Source: Pseudomonas sp. GM49 | Lineage (GTDB): Bacteria > Pseudomonadota > Gammaproteobacteria > Pseudomonadales > Pseudomonadaceae | Direction: 5' to 3' | DNA length: 40,902 nucleotides | Assembly: GCF_000282355.1 (NCBI RefSeq) | Contig: NZ_AKJL01000149.1 | Location: forward strand, 1-40,902 | Shown: one piece after another, positions 15,771 through 23,425 of the stretch | Position numbering within the stretch: the first letter of the stretch is position 1 | Layout of the letters: the number at the start of each line of letters is the position of its first letter | The notes under the pieces: model-generated | What the model was told of the DNA's origin: nothing | The model's database searches: none | Seen by the model: only the letters and a program-made list of their open reading frames with translations | Translations under genes and position numbers: made by a program

Positions 15771-16226
15771 TCAAGGGTTGACCTGATAACCCTTGCCCTG
15801 CAAACAGCTGGTGTAAGCGGTCGTTGTGTTCGCCTGAGTGGTTTTCGATTGCTCCCGGCGTTCCTGGCGCTGACGTGAAGCACCGACCACGGCGCCGGCC
15901 GCCGCCGTCTCCTTGGCGCGGTTCTGGCGGTAGTCCTGTTTCCTGTCATCGTCGACTCGATCATAGGCCTCGTCGTGCTGATTGCCGCGCACCTGGGCAG
16001 CCGTCGCGCCGGCGGCGGCCCCCACGGCAGCCCCCTTGACCCGCCCGCCCGAAGGTGTGGAAGTCGTCGAGGCGCTTTGGCTGGCGGCAATGCTGTTGCA
16101 TTCGTTGATGTCGGCCTGGGTTTGTTGCGAACTTTGCCCTTTCATCGGCACCACTGTTTGCGCCCATCCCGGGGCACTCAAAACCGACAAGGCAAGGCAC
16201 AGACTGATGGGTGACAAGTTTTTCAT
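15771..16226 (-). CDS. Glycine-zipper (YMGG-like) secreted protein, paralog
   Basis: A protein of 151 residues with signal peptide MKNLSPISLCLALSVLSAPG then WAQ. The start at 16226 has a perfect GGAGG with 6-nt spacing; a longer frame to 16259 lacks this. Its body GGRVKGAAVGAAAGATAA and AAAGAVVGASRQRQERR, the opening TVVPMKGQSSQ and the C-terminal TSCLQGKGYQVNP match the protein at 6517 almost segment by segment. Two cysteines are conserved between the two. The envelope role is unknown. It lies 67 bp after the end of the aromatic operon but has its own ribosome site and is probably independent. Confidence 0.77.
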   Translation of the reverse strand: MKNLSPISLCLALSVLSAPGWAQTVVPMKGQSSQQTQADINECNSIAASQSASTTSTPSGGRVKGAAVGAAAGATAAQVRGNQHDEAYDRVDDDRKQDYRQNRAKETAAAGAVVGASRQRQERREQSKTTQANTTTAYTSCLQGKGYQVNP

Positions 16227-16293
16227 GATGACCTCCGGATGAACCTGGTTCACCCCCAACAGGAGTTTAGATCAGCCCCCGTCGGCCACCCGG

Positions 16294-16647
16294 TTACTGA
16301 CCGGCGGTGGGCCCAATCTCCATGACCAGTCGGTCGTCGACCCAACGCACGGGCACGGCCTCCAGTTGCGCGCCTTTACACGGGCCGTCGATGCAGTGCC
16401 CGTCGTCGTAACGAAACATCGCACTGTGATGGGCGCACATCAGGACCTTGCCGCGCCAGGTGCAAAACTGCTGCGGATTGAAGTCCAGCGGCACCGAGAA
16501 ATGCGGGCAGCGGTTGACGTACACCCACACCTGTTCGCCCTGACGCACCGCCACCAGCCCGGCGGGATGTAATTGCTGGTGCTGCGGCAGCCCCAGCGCC
16601 CCGCCGTCGGTGATGTCGTCGAGTCGGCACAAGGTAATGGTGCTCAT
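16294..16647 (-). CDS. Rieske-type [2Fe-2S] ferredoxin
   Basis: A protein of 117 residues with the Rieske cluster ligands C47-P-H49 (NRCPHFSVPL) and C71-A-H-H74 (LMCAHHSAMF). It is a soluble single-domain electron carrier. It is the last gene of the hydroquinone operon and its ATG overlaps the YciI-like stop (ATGA, 16644-16647). No ring-hydroxylating oxygenase or reductase is nearby. A plausible role, by analogy with ferredoxins that re-reduce oxidised ring-cleavage dioxygenases, is to keep the extradiol-type hydroquinone dioxygenase iron in the ferrous state. This is inference. A ferredoxin in the P. fluorescens ACB hap cluster is something I recall but cannot check. Confidence 0.83.
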   Translation of the reverse strand: MSTITLCRLDDITDGGALGLPQHQQLHPAGLVAVRQGEQVWVYVNRCPHFSVPLDFNPQQFCTWRGKVLMCAHHSAMFRYDDGHCIDGPCKGAQLEAVPVRWVDDRLVMEIGPTAGQ

Positions 16648-16961
16648 GGAAAACCGCGCAGTTCCGGGTTGCCCAGGCTCCAGTGCCAGGGGCGAATCTG
16701 CAGGCTGGCGAACAGTCCCGCCTGGACATAGGGATCGTCGCGCATGAACGCTTCCACCTCCGGCAGGCTGCCCGCCTCGATGACCAGCAACGTACCCGTC
16801 ATCGCCGCGCCGGCATCATCAAGGATCGGACCGCCGAGGCGCACGACGACCCGATGATCCCCGGTGGCACGCAAATGCGCCTGGTGACTGGGCCGCAGAC
16901 GCTGGCGCAGCGCCTGGCAGTCCGAGTGATCAGTAGCAAACACCGCAAAAAACTGACCCAT
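16644..16961 (-). CDS. YciI-like small protein
   Basis: A protein of 105 residues with the ferredoxin-like alpha-beta fold of the YciI/muconolactone-isomerase group: an N-terminal FFAVFATDHSD strand and the later signature EVEAFMRDDPYVQAGLFASL, with the conserved Asp-Pro-Tyr. Family members act as small lyases, isomerases or dehalogenases on ring-cleavage products, or have no known activity. It lies 3 bp after the intradiol dioxygenase gene and overlaps the ferredoxin gene. A role on a muconate-type or maleylacetate-type intermediate is possible. Confidence 0.72.
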   Translation of the reverse strand: MGQFFAVFATDHSDCQALRQRLRPSHQAHLRATGDHRVVVRLGGPILDDAGAAMTGTLLVIEAGSLPEVEAFMRDDPYVQAGLFASLQIRPWHWSLGNPELRGFP

Positions 16962-16964
16962 GAT

Positions 16965-17837
16965 TCACGCAGATTCCATGACAAATTCATAACACGCCCG
17001 CTTGAACGGCACTTGCATACCCAGCCTGGTGGACACATCGTCGTGGGTGTTCAAGTCCTCATAAATCACCTGCAACGACTGTTTCACCCCAAACACTGCA
17101 TCGGATTGCAGATACGGATCATCGTGATTGAACAGGTGCGTGACCAGTTTGCGATAGCCCGGCACCTCGATCATGAAGTGCAGATGCGCGGGCCGCCACG
17201 CATGCCGGTTGGCGGCATCGAGCATGCGCCCTACCGGGCCATCGGTCGGTATCGGATAGGCCACCGGGACAATGGTGCGAATCGCAAAGCAGCCATCCGC
17301 GTCGGTGCGATAACGCCCGCGCAAGTTGCCGAAAGGCTGTTCGGTGTCCTGTCCGGAATACATGCCGTTTTCGGCGGTCTGCCACACGTCCAGCACCGCA
17401 CCGGCCAGTGCATTGCCGTGAATATCGACCACGCGCCCGCGCACCAGCGCCGTTTCGCCGGGCGTGAAAGCCATGTTTTCGCCGAACTCGCGATCCGGCA
17501 TGCCATCAATGTAAAACGGCCCGAACACGGTGGTTTCGGTGGCCGTTGCGCTGTGGCGATGGTTGATCGCGTCGACCAGCATCGAAACGCCCAGGGTGTC
17601 CGACAGCAGAATGAATTCCTGGCGCACCAGGCCATCGCACTTGTGCCCGGTGTCAGTCAGGAAACCAATGCCTTCGAACCACTCCTGTTCGGTCAATTCG
17701 ACCTCACTGACAAACGCATGCAGGTGGCGAACCAGGCTTTGCATGATCTGTTTGTAGCGCGCGTTGGGCGCGTCGTTGAAGCTGTTCACCGCCTGTTGGG
17801 AGATCAGTGACTCTATGACTTTGTCTTGATCGGTCAT
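16965..17837 (-). CDS. Hydroxyquinol 1,2-dioxygenase-type intradiol dioxygenase
   Basis: A protein of 290 residues, the usual length. An N-terminal helical dimerisation domain (about 1-100) precedes the catalytic beta-sandwich. The ferric ligands are visible as Tyr160 (ENGMYSGQ), Tyr194 (VAYPIP), His218 and His220 (RPAHLHF), and LDVWQTAENG is diagnostic. Intradiol enzymes of this type open hydroxyquinol (1,2,4-trihydroxybenzene) to maleylacetate, and the adjacent maleylacetate reductase gene fits exactly. Catechol cannot be excluded as a substrate from sequence alone. In hydroquinone clusters it would handle hydroxyquinol formed as a side stream. Confidence 0.85.
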   Translation of the reverse strand: MTDQDKVIESLISQQAVNSFNDAPNARYKQIMQSLVRHLHAFVSEVELTEQEWFEGIGFLTDTGHKCDGLVRQEFILLSDTLGVSMLVDAINHRHSATATETTVFGPFYIDGMPDREFGENMAFTPGETALVRGRVVDIHGNALAGAVLDVWQTAENGMYSGQDTEQPFGNLRGRYRTDADGCFAIRTIVPVAYPIPTDGPVGRMLDAANRHAWRPAHLHFMIEVPGYRKLVTHLFNHDDPYLQSDAVFGVKQSLQVIYEDLNTHDDVSTRLGMQVPFKRACYEFVMESA

Positions 17838-17874
17838 TATTGTTATTCCGACGTGGATAAAAGTGGCGGGCAGA

Positions 17875-18942
17875 TCAGGCTGGGGCCTGACCTGTCAGGG
17901 CACGGTTCAACAACGCCTCAATCGGGCCTTGCTCGAACGGCCGCGGGTTGTAGTAAGGGCTGGCGCATGCGATTTGCGCAGCTTCGGCCGGACCGTTGGC
18001 CGGGAAGCCGATGTCCGCCAGGGCCAGTGGGATGCCCAGTTTCTGGTTCAGCGCGTACAACAAGGCACCGACCTCGCTCGCTTCGCTCCCACCCAATGCG
18101 CGGGCGGCCCGTTGCAGCGGGCCCGCCGCCGCTTCGCGGTTGTAATGCGCGGCGTGGGGCAAGACGATGGCGTGCGCCTGTGCGTGGGGCAGATTGAACG
18201 TGCCGCCCAGGGTGTGACAGAGCTTGTGGTGCAAGGCCATGCCGACCGAGCCCAGGCAAATGCCCGCCAGCCACGCGCCATACAACGCCTGGCTGCGCGC
18301 CTCGGGGTCGTCGGGATTACTGACAACGCCCGGCAAGGCCTGCGCCAGCGAGCGAATCGACTCTTCGGCCATGAAACCGATGATCGGGTTGGCATCCTGG
18401 GCGTACAGCGCTTCGACGGCATGGGCCATGGCGTTCATGCCCGAGCACGCGGATATCTGCGTGGGCAGGGTCAGGGTCAATTGCGGGTCGTAGATGACGG
18501 TCTTGGGCAAAACCCGAATATCACGTCCGGTTTTTTTCAGGCGGTTTTCGGTCAGCCCGTAGATCGGCGTCATCTCGGAACCGGCGTAGGTGGTCGGCAC
18601 CGCCACGATGGGCAGGCCGGAATCCATCGCGATCGCCTTGCCCAGGCCAATGGTCGAACCACCGCCAATGGCCACGCAGCAATCGGCGTCCAGCCGCGCC
18701 GCCTCAATGCGCGCCGCTTGCGCCACTTCCAGCGGAACGTGCATCACGGCTTTGGGATAGACACCCGCCGCACGATCACCGAGCAGCGCGGCGACCTGTT
18801 CGCCGAGCCCGTGCTGTTCCGGCGTAGTCAGGATCAACGCACGCCGGGCACCCAGCCGTTCAATTTCCTCGGCCAGCGCCGAAAGCTTGCCCCAGCCGAA
18901 CACCACACGGGTCGGCAGGCTTTGGTAAACAAAAGGATTCAT
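17875..18942 (-). CDS. Maleylacetate reductase
   Basis: A protein of 355 residues in the iron-containing alcohol dehydrogenase superfamily, with VFGWGKL at the N-terminus, the dinucleotide loop AIGGGSTIGLGKAI (about 91-104), TTYAGSEMTPIYG and the C-terminal metal/active-site region MNAMAHAVEAL and HHKLCHTLGG. This pattern is characteristic of maleylacetate reductases, which reduce maleylacetate to 3-oxoadipate with NAD(P)H. The start is the ATG at 18942, which fits the family N-terminus; the frame extends further upstream only into the aldehyde dehydrogenase gene. It lies 8 bp after that gene. It joins both ring-cleavage branches to the 3-oxoadipate pathway. Confidence 0.9.
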   Translation of the reverse strand: MNPFVYQSLPTRVVFGWGKLSALAEEIERLGARRALILTTPEQHGLGEQVAALLGDRAAGVYPKAVMHVPLEVAQAARIEAARLDADCCVAIGGGSTIGLGKAIAMDSGLPIVAVPTTYAGSEMTPIYGLTENRLKKTGRDIRVLPKTVIYDPQLTLTLPTQISACSGMNAMAHAVEALYAQDANPIIGFMAEESIRSLAQALPGVVSNPDDPEARSQALYGAWLAGICLGSVGMALHHKLCHTLGGTFNLPHAQAHAIVLPHAAHYNREAAAGPLQRAARALGGSEASEVGALLYALNQKLGIPLALADIGFPANGPAEAAQIACASPYYNPRPFEQGPIEALLNRALTGQAPA

Positions 18943-18950
18943 GGCAGGCC

Positions 18951-20414
18951 TCAGCGTTTGTAGTACGCAGGGATGTTGGCATCGACGTTGACCCAGACCG
19001 AACGGGCTTCGGTGTAATCGTGGATCGCTTCGAAGCCCATTTCCCGGCCATAACCAGACTGACCGACACCGCCAAACGGACTGCCCGGGTTGACCCGTTT
19101 GTAGCAATTGATCCAGCACATACCTGCATGAATCGCGTCGGCTATTTTGTGTGCGCGGCTCAGGTTCTGCGTCCACAGGCCGCTGCCTAGTCCGTATTCA
19201 GAGTCGTTGGCGATGGCCAACGCTTCTTCGTCGGTGCTGAAGCGCACCACGGTGACGAACGGGCCGAAGACTTCTTCCTGGAAAACGCGGTCACCGGGCT
19301 TGGCCTCGACCACTGTCGGCTCGACATAAAACCCATTGGCCAACGCTTTATCGTCCGGTGCCTTGCCGCCAGCGAGGACCTTGCCGCCCTGCTCTATCGC
19401 GATGTCGATGTACGCCAATACCCGGTCGCGGTGCAGCGCCGAGGTCAGCGGACCCATTTCGGTTTCCGGGTCCAAGGGATCGCCCAGGCGGATGGACTTG
19501 GCCAGGGCGATGAAACGCTCAAGGAACTGGTCGGCGATATCTTTATGCAGGATCAGCCGCGAACCGGCGATGCAGGCCTGGCCCTGGTTGTGAAAGATCG
19601 CCCAGGCCGCGCCGTTGACCGCCGCGTCCAGGTTGGCGTCCTCGAACACGATGTTCGCGCCCTTGCCGCCCAGTTCCAGCTGGATGCGCTTGAGGTTGCT
19701 TTTGGAGGCTTCGACGATCCGGCGCCCGGTGGCGGTCGAACCGGTAAAGGCAATCTTGCCCACGTCGAGGTGTTCGGCCAGCGCTTGCCCGGCGGTATGG
19801 CCGTAGCCCGGCACCACGTTGACCACGCCTTTGGGGAAGCCGACTTCGGTCATCAGCTCGACAATGCGCAAGGTCGACAACGGGGTGATTTCCGAAGGTT
19901 TGATCACGATGGTGTTGCCCGCCGCCAGCGCCGGACCCATTTTCCAGCTGGTGAACATCAGCGGGAAGTTCCACGGCACGATCTGCCCCACCACGCCAAT
20001 CGGTTTGCGCTGCACGTAGTTGAGAAACCCGGCTTCGACCGGAATCACCGAACCTTCGATCTTGTCGGCCATACCGCCGAAATAACGGAAGCACGCCGCC
20101 GTACGCGGCACGTCGAGACCACGGGAGTCACGGATCGGGTGCCCGGTATTGAGGGATTCGAGCTGCGCCAGTTCTTCACCGCACTCCTCGATCTTGTCTG
20201 CCAGCTTGAGCAACAGGCGCCCGCGTTCGGCGGCGCCCAACGCAGACCAGGCCGGGAATGCACGCTTGGCGGCGGCAACGGCCAAGTCGATGTCAGCAGC
20301 TTCGGCGGCAGCGATGCGGGTGATCAACGAACCGTCATGGGGCGACACAACGTCAATGGTGCCGCCAGCGACCGCATCCACGAAACGGCCATCGATATAG
20401 AGCTGATTTTGCAT
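18951..20414 (-). CDS. Aldehyde dehydrogenase, probably 4-hydroxymuconic semialdehyde dehydrogenase
   Basis: A protein of 487 residues with complete ALDH machinery: PWNF (Asn149), FTGSTATGR, LELGGKG (Glu247) and GQACIAGSR (Cys281). ATG 20414 has GAGGAA just upstream; in-frame sequence above it is not family-like. As the third gene of the hydroquinone operon it most likely oxidises 4-hydroxymuconic semialdehyde, the ring-cleavage product, to maleylacetate with NAD+. The family alone would allow betaine or benzaldehyde substrates; operon context decides. Confidence 0.85.
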   Translation of the reverse strand: MQNQLYIDGRFVDAVAGGTIDVVSPHDGSLITRIAAAEAADIDLAVAAAKRAFPAWSALGAAERGRLLLKLADKIEECGEELAQLESLNTGHPIRDSRGLDVPRTAACFRYFGGMADKIEGSVIPVEAGFLNYVQRKPIGVVGQIVPWNFPLMFTSWKMGPALAAGNTIVIKPSEITPLSTLRIVELMTEVGFPKGVVNVVPGYGHTAGQALAEHLDVGKIAFTGSTATGRRIVEASKSNLKRIQLELGGKGANIVFEDANLDAAVNGAAWAIFHNQGQACIAGSRLILHKDIADQFLERFIALAKSIRLGDPLDPETEMGPLTSALHRDRVLAYIDIAIEQGGKVLAGGKAPDDKALANGFYVEPTVVEAKPGDRVFQEEVFGPFVTVVRFSTDEEALAIANDSEYGLGSGLWTQNLSRAHKIADAIHAGMCWINCYKRVNPGSPFGGVGQSGYGREMGFEAIHDYTEARSVWVNVDANIPAYYKR

Positions 20415-20507
20415 AATGGTTTCCTCGCACCGCGCGGCTGGCGCAGTGTTTGACGAAGTGATTGCTGAGCGTTTTGCCCGGCGCTGGGCCGGGCCGGACA
20501 CTAGGTC

Positions 20508-21527
20508 CTAGAACTCGATTGGATACGGTTTGAGCTCACCGCTTTCGTAGCGTTGCGGCAGGTTCGGCGTGGCGTTTTCCCAGACCATCAGCATCGAGCG
20601 TTTGGTCGAGTAGCCCTGGTGACGGATGTCGGCGGGCATGGCGCAGATGTCGCCGGCACGCATGGTGATGCGCGCACGGGGATTGCCGTCGTCCTTGTCG
20701 CCGACGTCCCAGATGATTTCGTCGGACATCTGCAAGAACCATTCGATGCGGTCGTTGCCGTGGAACACCGGCAGGATGAATTCCTCGGTGGTCGGGCAGA
20801 ACAGGCTGGCCTTGCACACCGAGGTCACCGACGGGTTCCAGGTCACATCGGAGCGCGACAGGTACTTGAACAGGTTGAAGGCATGCAGTTCGCCTTCGAA
20901 GCCTTCGGCGGCATGGACCTCCGGTTCGTCCTGCGGCACATCGATGAACTGGCGATTGACCGGCAGGTCGTCACGCAGCGGCGAGTCATCCTTCAGGCCC
21001 GGCATGCGTTTGGTGGCGATGCGGGAGCGCTCGATGGCCTCGATGTTGTCGCCGTTCTTGCGACCGAACGCGCTACCGGTTTCTTCCGGGGCGGCAAAGG
21101 GGTCGAAGGTGGCGTTGGTCCAGTCCCGCAGGATGGCCTTGAAGGTGGCCATGATCAGCGGCGTTTCGAAGTTTTCGGTGTAATTGACCCCGGCCGCCTT
21201 GAGCGTGCCGTTGAAGGTGCCGGCGTACAGGTCAACCTTGCCGTAGTAGTTGCGGGTGCCAATGACGTGGTCAAAGTTGACCCAGCCATAGAAAAAGCCC
21301 CAGGCCACGTCGCGCATCATGGCGCGCAGGAAAGCATCGACCGGGATCAGGTGCGAGCGGGTCTGGCCTTTGGCCGGCCAGGTGATGCGGGCGAAATACT
21401 CGTCGCGCGACAGTTCGAAGGCGCCGAGTTTGAATGAGCAGTAGCCGGTGACGGCATGGGGCGCGCTGGCCTGGACTTCATCGTCGGCAAGGTTGGCGGT
21501 GTCGGCTGCGGTTTCAAGCATGGCCAT
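20508..21527 (-). CDS. hapD: Hydroquinone 1,2-dioxygenase large subunit
   Basis: A protein of 339 residues (about 38 kDa), matching HapD/PnpD. The non-heme Fe(II) site is VFHGNDRIEWF with His256, Asn258 and Glu262, plus His303 in DIRHQGYS. These are the same residue numbers I recall for the crystal structure of PnpD from Pseudomonas sp. WBC-3. With the small subunit it cleaves hydroquinone between C1 and C2 to 4-hydroxymuconic semialdehyde, using O2. ATG 21527 has GAGGAA at 8-nt spacing; ATG 21521 is possible. It is the second gene of the operon, 48 bp after hapC. Some databases label relatives simply as hydroxyquinol dioxygenase. Confidence 0.88.
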   Translation of the reverse strand: MAMLETAADTANLADDEVQASAPHAVTGYCSFKLGAFELSRDEYFARITWPAKGQTRSHLIPVDAFLRAMMRDVAWGFFYGWVNFDHVIGTRNYYGKVDLYAGTFNGTLKAAGVNYTENFETPLIMATFKAILRDWTNATFDPFAAPEETGSAFGRKNGDNIEAIERSRIATKRMPGLKDDSPLRDDLPVNRQFIDVPQDEPEVHAAEGFEGELHAFNLFKYLSRSDVTWNPSVTSVCKASLFCPTTEEFILPVFHGNDRIEWFLQMSDEIIWDVGDKDDGNPRARITMRAGDICAMPADIRHQGYSTKRSMLMVWENATPNLPQRYESGELKPYPIEF

Positions 21528-21575
21528 GGCGGGATTCCTCTTGTTTTTGTGGGTGGGACGGTCGGGAGCGGCAGA

Positions 21576-22070
21576 TCACTTGAAGCAGATGTCTGCCCAT
21601 TTCTCGACCGACAACGGACCTTTGATGGTCTGCTGCAGGATCACCCCCGGGCGACTGGCTTCGAAGCGATAGGCGGTGCCGACCGGCAACAGGCATTGAT
21701 GGCCGCGCTTGAGCAGCACGTAGCCCATCGGTTTGCCCGCTGGCATCTCACCGGCCAGGTGCGTGCCCTCGCCGGCTTTCAACGGCGCATCGAGCTTGAG
21801 GAAGTCCACGCGAACTTCACCGTCCATGACAATGGCGAACTCGTCGTGCGCTGCGGTGTACCAGGGCGACTGGCCTTCGGCACGCAGGGTTTCGACGACG
21901 TAGCCGAGGTTGAAACCGACCACGACTTTTTCATAAGGGAGGGATTTATCCGCCACTTCGAAAATGTTGGAAAAGGCGTAGTGGCTGGCCTGGCCGCTGA
22001 TGATTTCAACCGACCCTTTGGTGTAGTTGTCCAGCGAGCCGAAGACCGTTTCGATTGCAGCGCTACTCAT
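21576..22070 (-). CDS. hapC: Hydroquinone 1,2-dioxygenase small subunit
   Basis: A protein of 164 residues (about 18 kDa), the size of HapC/PnpC, with a cupin-like beta pattern (SPWYTAAHDEFAIVMDGEVR, then GHQCLLPVGTAYRF). The small subunit supports assembly and activity of the iron-bearing large subunit; it carries no complete iron site itself. It is the first gene of the operon. ATG 22070 is preceded by GGTGAAAACC. The promoter and LysR operator lie 39-110 bp upstream. The seven genes from here to 16294 share one strand with gaps mostly under 50 bp; the longest are 93 and 48 bp. Confidence 0.86.
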   Translation of the reverse strand: MSSAAIETVFGSLDNYTKGSVEIISGQASHYAFSNIFEVADKSLPYEKVVVGFNLGYVVETLRAEGQSPWYTAAHDEFAIVMDGEVRVDFLKLDAPLKAGEGTHLAGEMPAGKPMGYVLLKRGHQCLLPVGTAYRFEASRPGVILQQTIKGPLSVEKWADICFK

Positions 22071-22108
22071 GGTTTTCACCGTTTTGTTGTTGTAGTAACA
22101 GTGAGCCA

Positions 22109-22180
22109 ACAGTACGTCGCGCCACCTCGGCGAACAATTAGAGGACCGGCGACAACAGTGTTTGCGAAACGCAAACACTG
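22109..22180 (-). promoter_or_regulatory. LysR operator and promoter of the hydroquinone operon
   Basis: A perfect dyad with 11-bp arms, CAGTGTTTGCG (22156-22166) and CGCAAACACTG (22170-22180), contains GTT-N11-AAC (22160-22176). GTT-N11-AAC is the box I recall for PnpR, the LysR activator of p-nitrophenol/hydroquinone genes. On the minus strand a -35 TTGTTC (22137-22132) and -10 TACTGT (22114-22109) are 17 nt apart, putting the dyad centre near -66, the standard LysR activator position. The dyad and promoter are directly visible; the binding protein is inferred to be the adjacent LysR gene product. Confidence 0.7.
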
Positions 22181-22194
22181 GCCATACTGCAATC

Positions 22195-22299
22195 CCTGTA
22201 GGAGCGAGCTTGCTCGCGATGGACTCAAGAGCGCCGCGTTTCGCCAGCAGTCACGCGCAATCGTTAACGACCATCGCGAGCAGGCTCGCTCCTACAGGG
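22195..22299. repeat. REP doublet (REPIN-like), CTCCTACAG variant
   Basis: CCTGTAGGAGCGAGCTTGCT begins the left arm, and the inverted right arm ends in CTCGCTCCTACAGGG. It lies between the LysR stop and the hydroquinone operator, 15 bp from the dyad, and may insulate the regulator gene from the operon. Confidence 0.85.
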
Positions 22300-22312
22300 T
22301 TCGTGTATTGAC

Positions 22313-23242
22313 TCAGCGGACCCAGCCACGCTCCAGCAAGGGCTTGTCCCAGCATGGCTCATCGCCGAAGTTTTCCACCAGAAAGTCGATCAACGTACGC
22401 ACTTTCAAGGCCCGGCGCTGGGTGGCGGGATACACCGCCGAAAAATTGAACGAGGACAGTGCGTACTCCGGCAACACCGGAATCAACCGGCCGCTGAGCA
22501 AGTCATCGCTGGCCACCAGGGTCGGCAGGCAGACAATGCACACACCGGTCTGCGCGTAATCGCGCAGCAAATGCACGGAGTTGGAGCGCACCTGGCCCGG
22601 CAGACTCAGCTCCACTTGCTCGTCGTCACGGGTGAAGATCCAGCGGTTGCGCGACGGATAGCCTTCGTACAAGGCGATCTTGTGTTGCAGCAACTCCTGG
22701 GGATGGGTGGGCATACCGAACTCGCCGGCGTAATCGGGCGACATGCAGAACAATCGGCGCACGCTGAACAGCTTGCGCTCGATCAGGGTTTCGGCCATGG
22801 GCGGGAACATCTGGAACGCCACGTCGAAACCTTCTTCGATGGGGTCCACCACCCGGTCGTTGACGATCACGTCCACTTCAATGTCCGGGTACAACCGCGT
22901 GAACTCGGCCAGCATGCGGCCGAAGTGGCCGATGGCGAACCCGGGCAACATCTGCACGCGCAACTTGCCGGTGGGTTTGGCGCGCAATTCGCGCATATGC
23001 TCGGTCAGCGAGTTGAAGCCCGCGACCATGTCCGCGCACTCCTTGTAGTAGGTCTCGCCCACTTCGGAGAGCCGTACATGGCGAGTGCTGCGATGGAACA
23101 GCGGCGCATTGATGAATTGCTCCAGCTGTTGGATGCGGTGGGTGATCACCGAACGGGTCACACCCAGTTGCTGGGCCGCCTTGGCGAAGTTGCCGGTTTC
23201 GGCCACTCGCACGAAGGCTTCGACACTGAGTAAACGATCCAT
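22313..23242 (-). CDS. LysR family regulator of the hydroquinone and uptake operons
   Basis: A protein of 309 residues. The N-terminal helix-turn-helix is SVEAFVRVAETGNFAKAAQQ then LGVTRSVITHRIQQLEQF; the rest is an effector-binding domain of normal length. It lies immediately upstream of the hydroquinone operon on the same strand, not divergent as is typical, with the operator in between. By position and by the GTT-N11-AAC operators at 22160 and 29697, it is the likely activator of both catabolic and transport operons. The inducer would be hydroquinone, a quinone or the imported aromatic. The assignment to targets is inference. Confidence 0.88.
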   Translation of the reverse strand: MDRLLSVEAFVRVAETGNFAKAAQQLGVTRSVITHRIQQLEQFINAPLFHRSTRHVRLSEVGETYYKECADMVAGFNSLTEHMRELRAKPTGKLRVQMLPGFAIGHFGRMLAEFTRLYPDIEVDVIVNDRVVDPIEEGFDVAFQMFPPMAETLIERKLFSVRRLFCMSPDYAGEFGMPTHPQELLQHKIALYEGYPSRNRWIFTRDDEQVELSLPGQVRSNSVHLLRDYAQTGVCIVCLPTLVASDDLLSGRLIPVLPEYALSSFNFSAVYPATQRRALKVRTLIDFLVENFGDEPCWDKPLLERGWVR

Positions 23243-23322
23243 GGGCAGGTACTCTGGAGGCTTTTGTTCTTATATGAATAGCGAGGTTAGCCTGTCGCTC
23301 CACATCCAGGGCGAAAACCTGC

Positions 23323-23425
23323 CTGTAGGAGCGAGCCTGCTCGCGATGGACTTGAGAACTCCGCGGGGTGTCAGGTACCCAGCGTTATCGTTAACGTCCA
23401 TCGCGAGCGGGCTCGCTCCTACAGG
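23323..23425. repeat. REP doublet (REPIN-like), CTCCTACAG variant
   Basis: The arms CCTGTAGGAGCGAGCCTGCT and the inverted CGGGCTCGCTCCTACAGG enclose about 65 bp. The right arm abuts the stop codon of the importer permease gene (23426-23428), so the transcript would end in a large hairpin. Confidence 0.85.

Noticed and set aside
16965..17837. Catechol 1,2-dioxygenase of a cat operon.
   Set aside because: No muconate cycloisomerase or muconolactone isomerase gene is present. Maleylacetate reductase and HapCD next to it point to hydroxyquinol.
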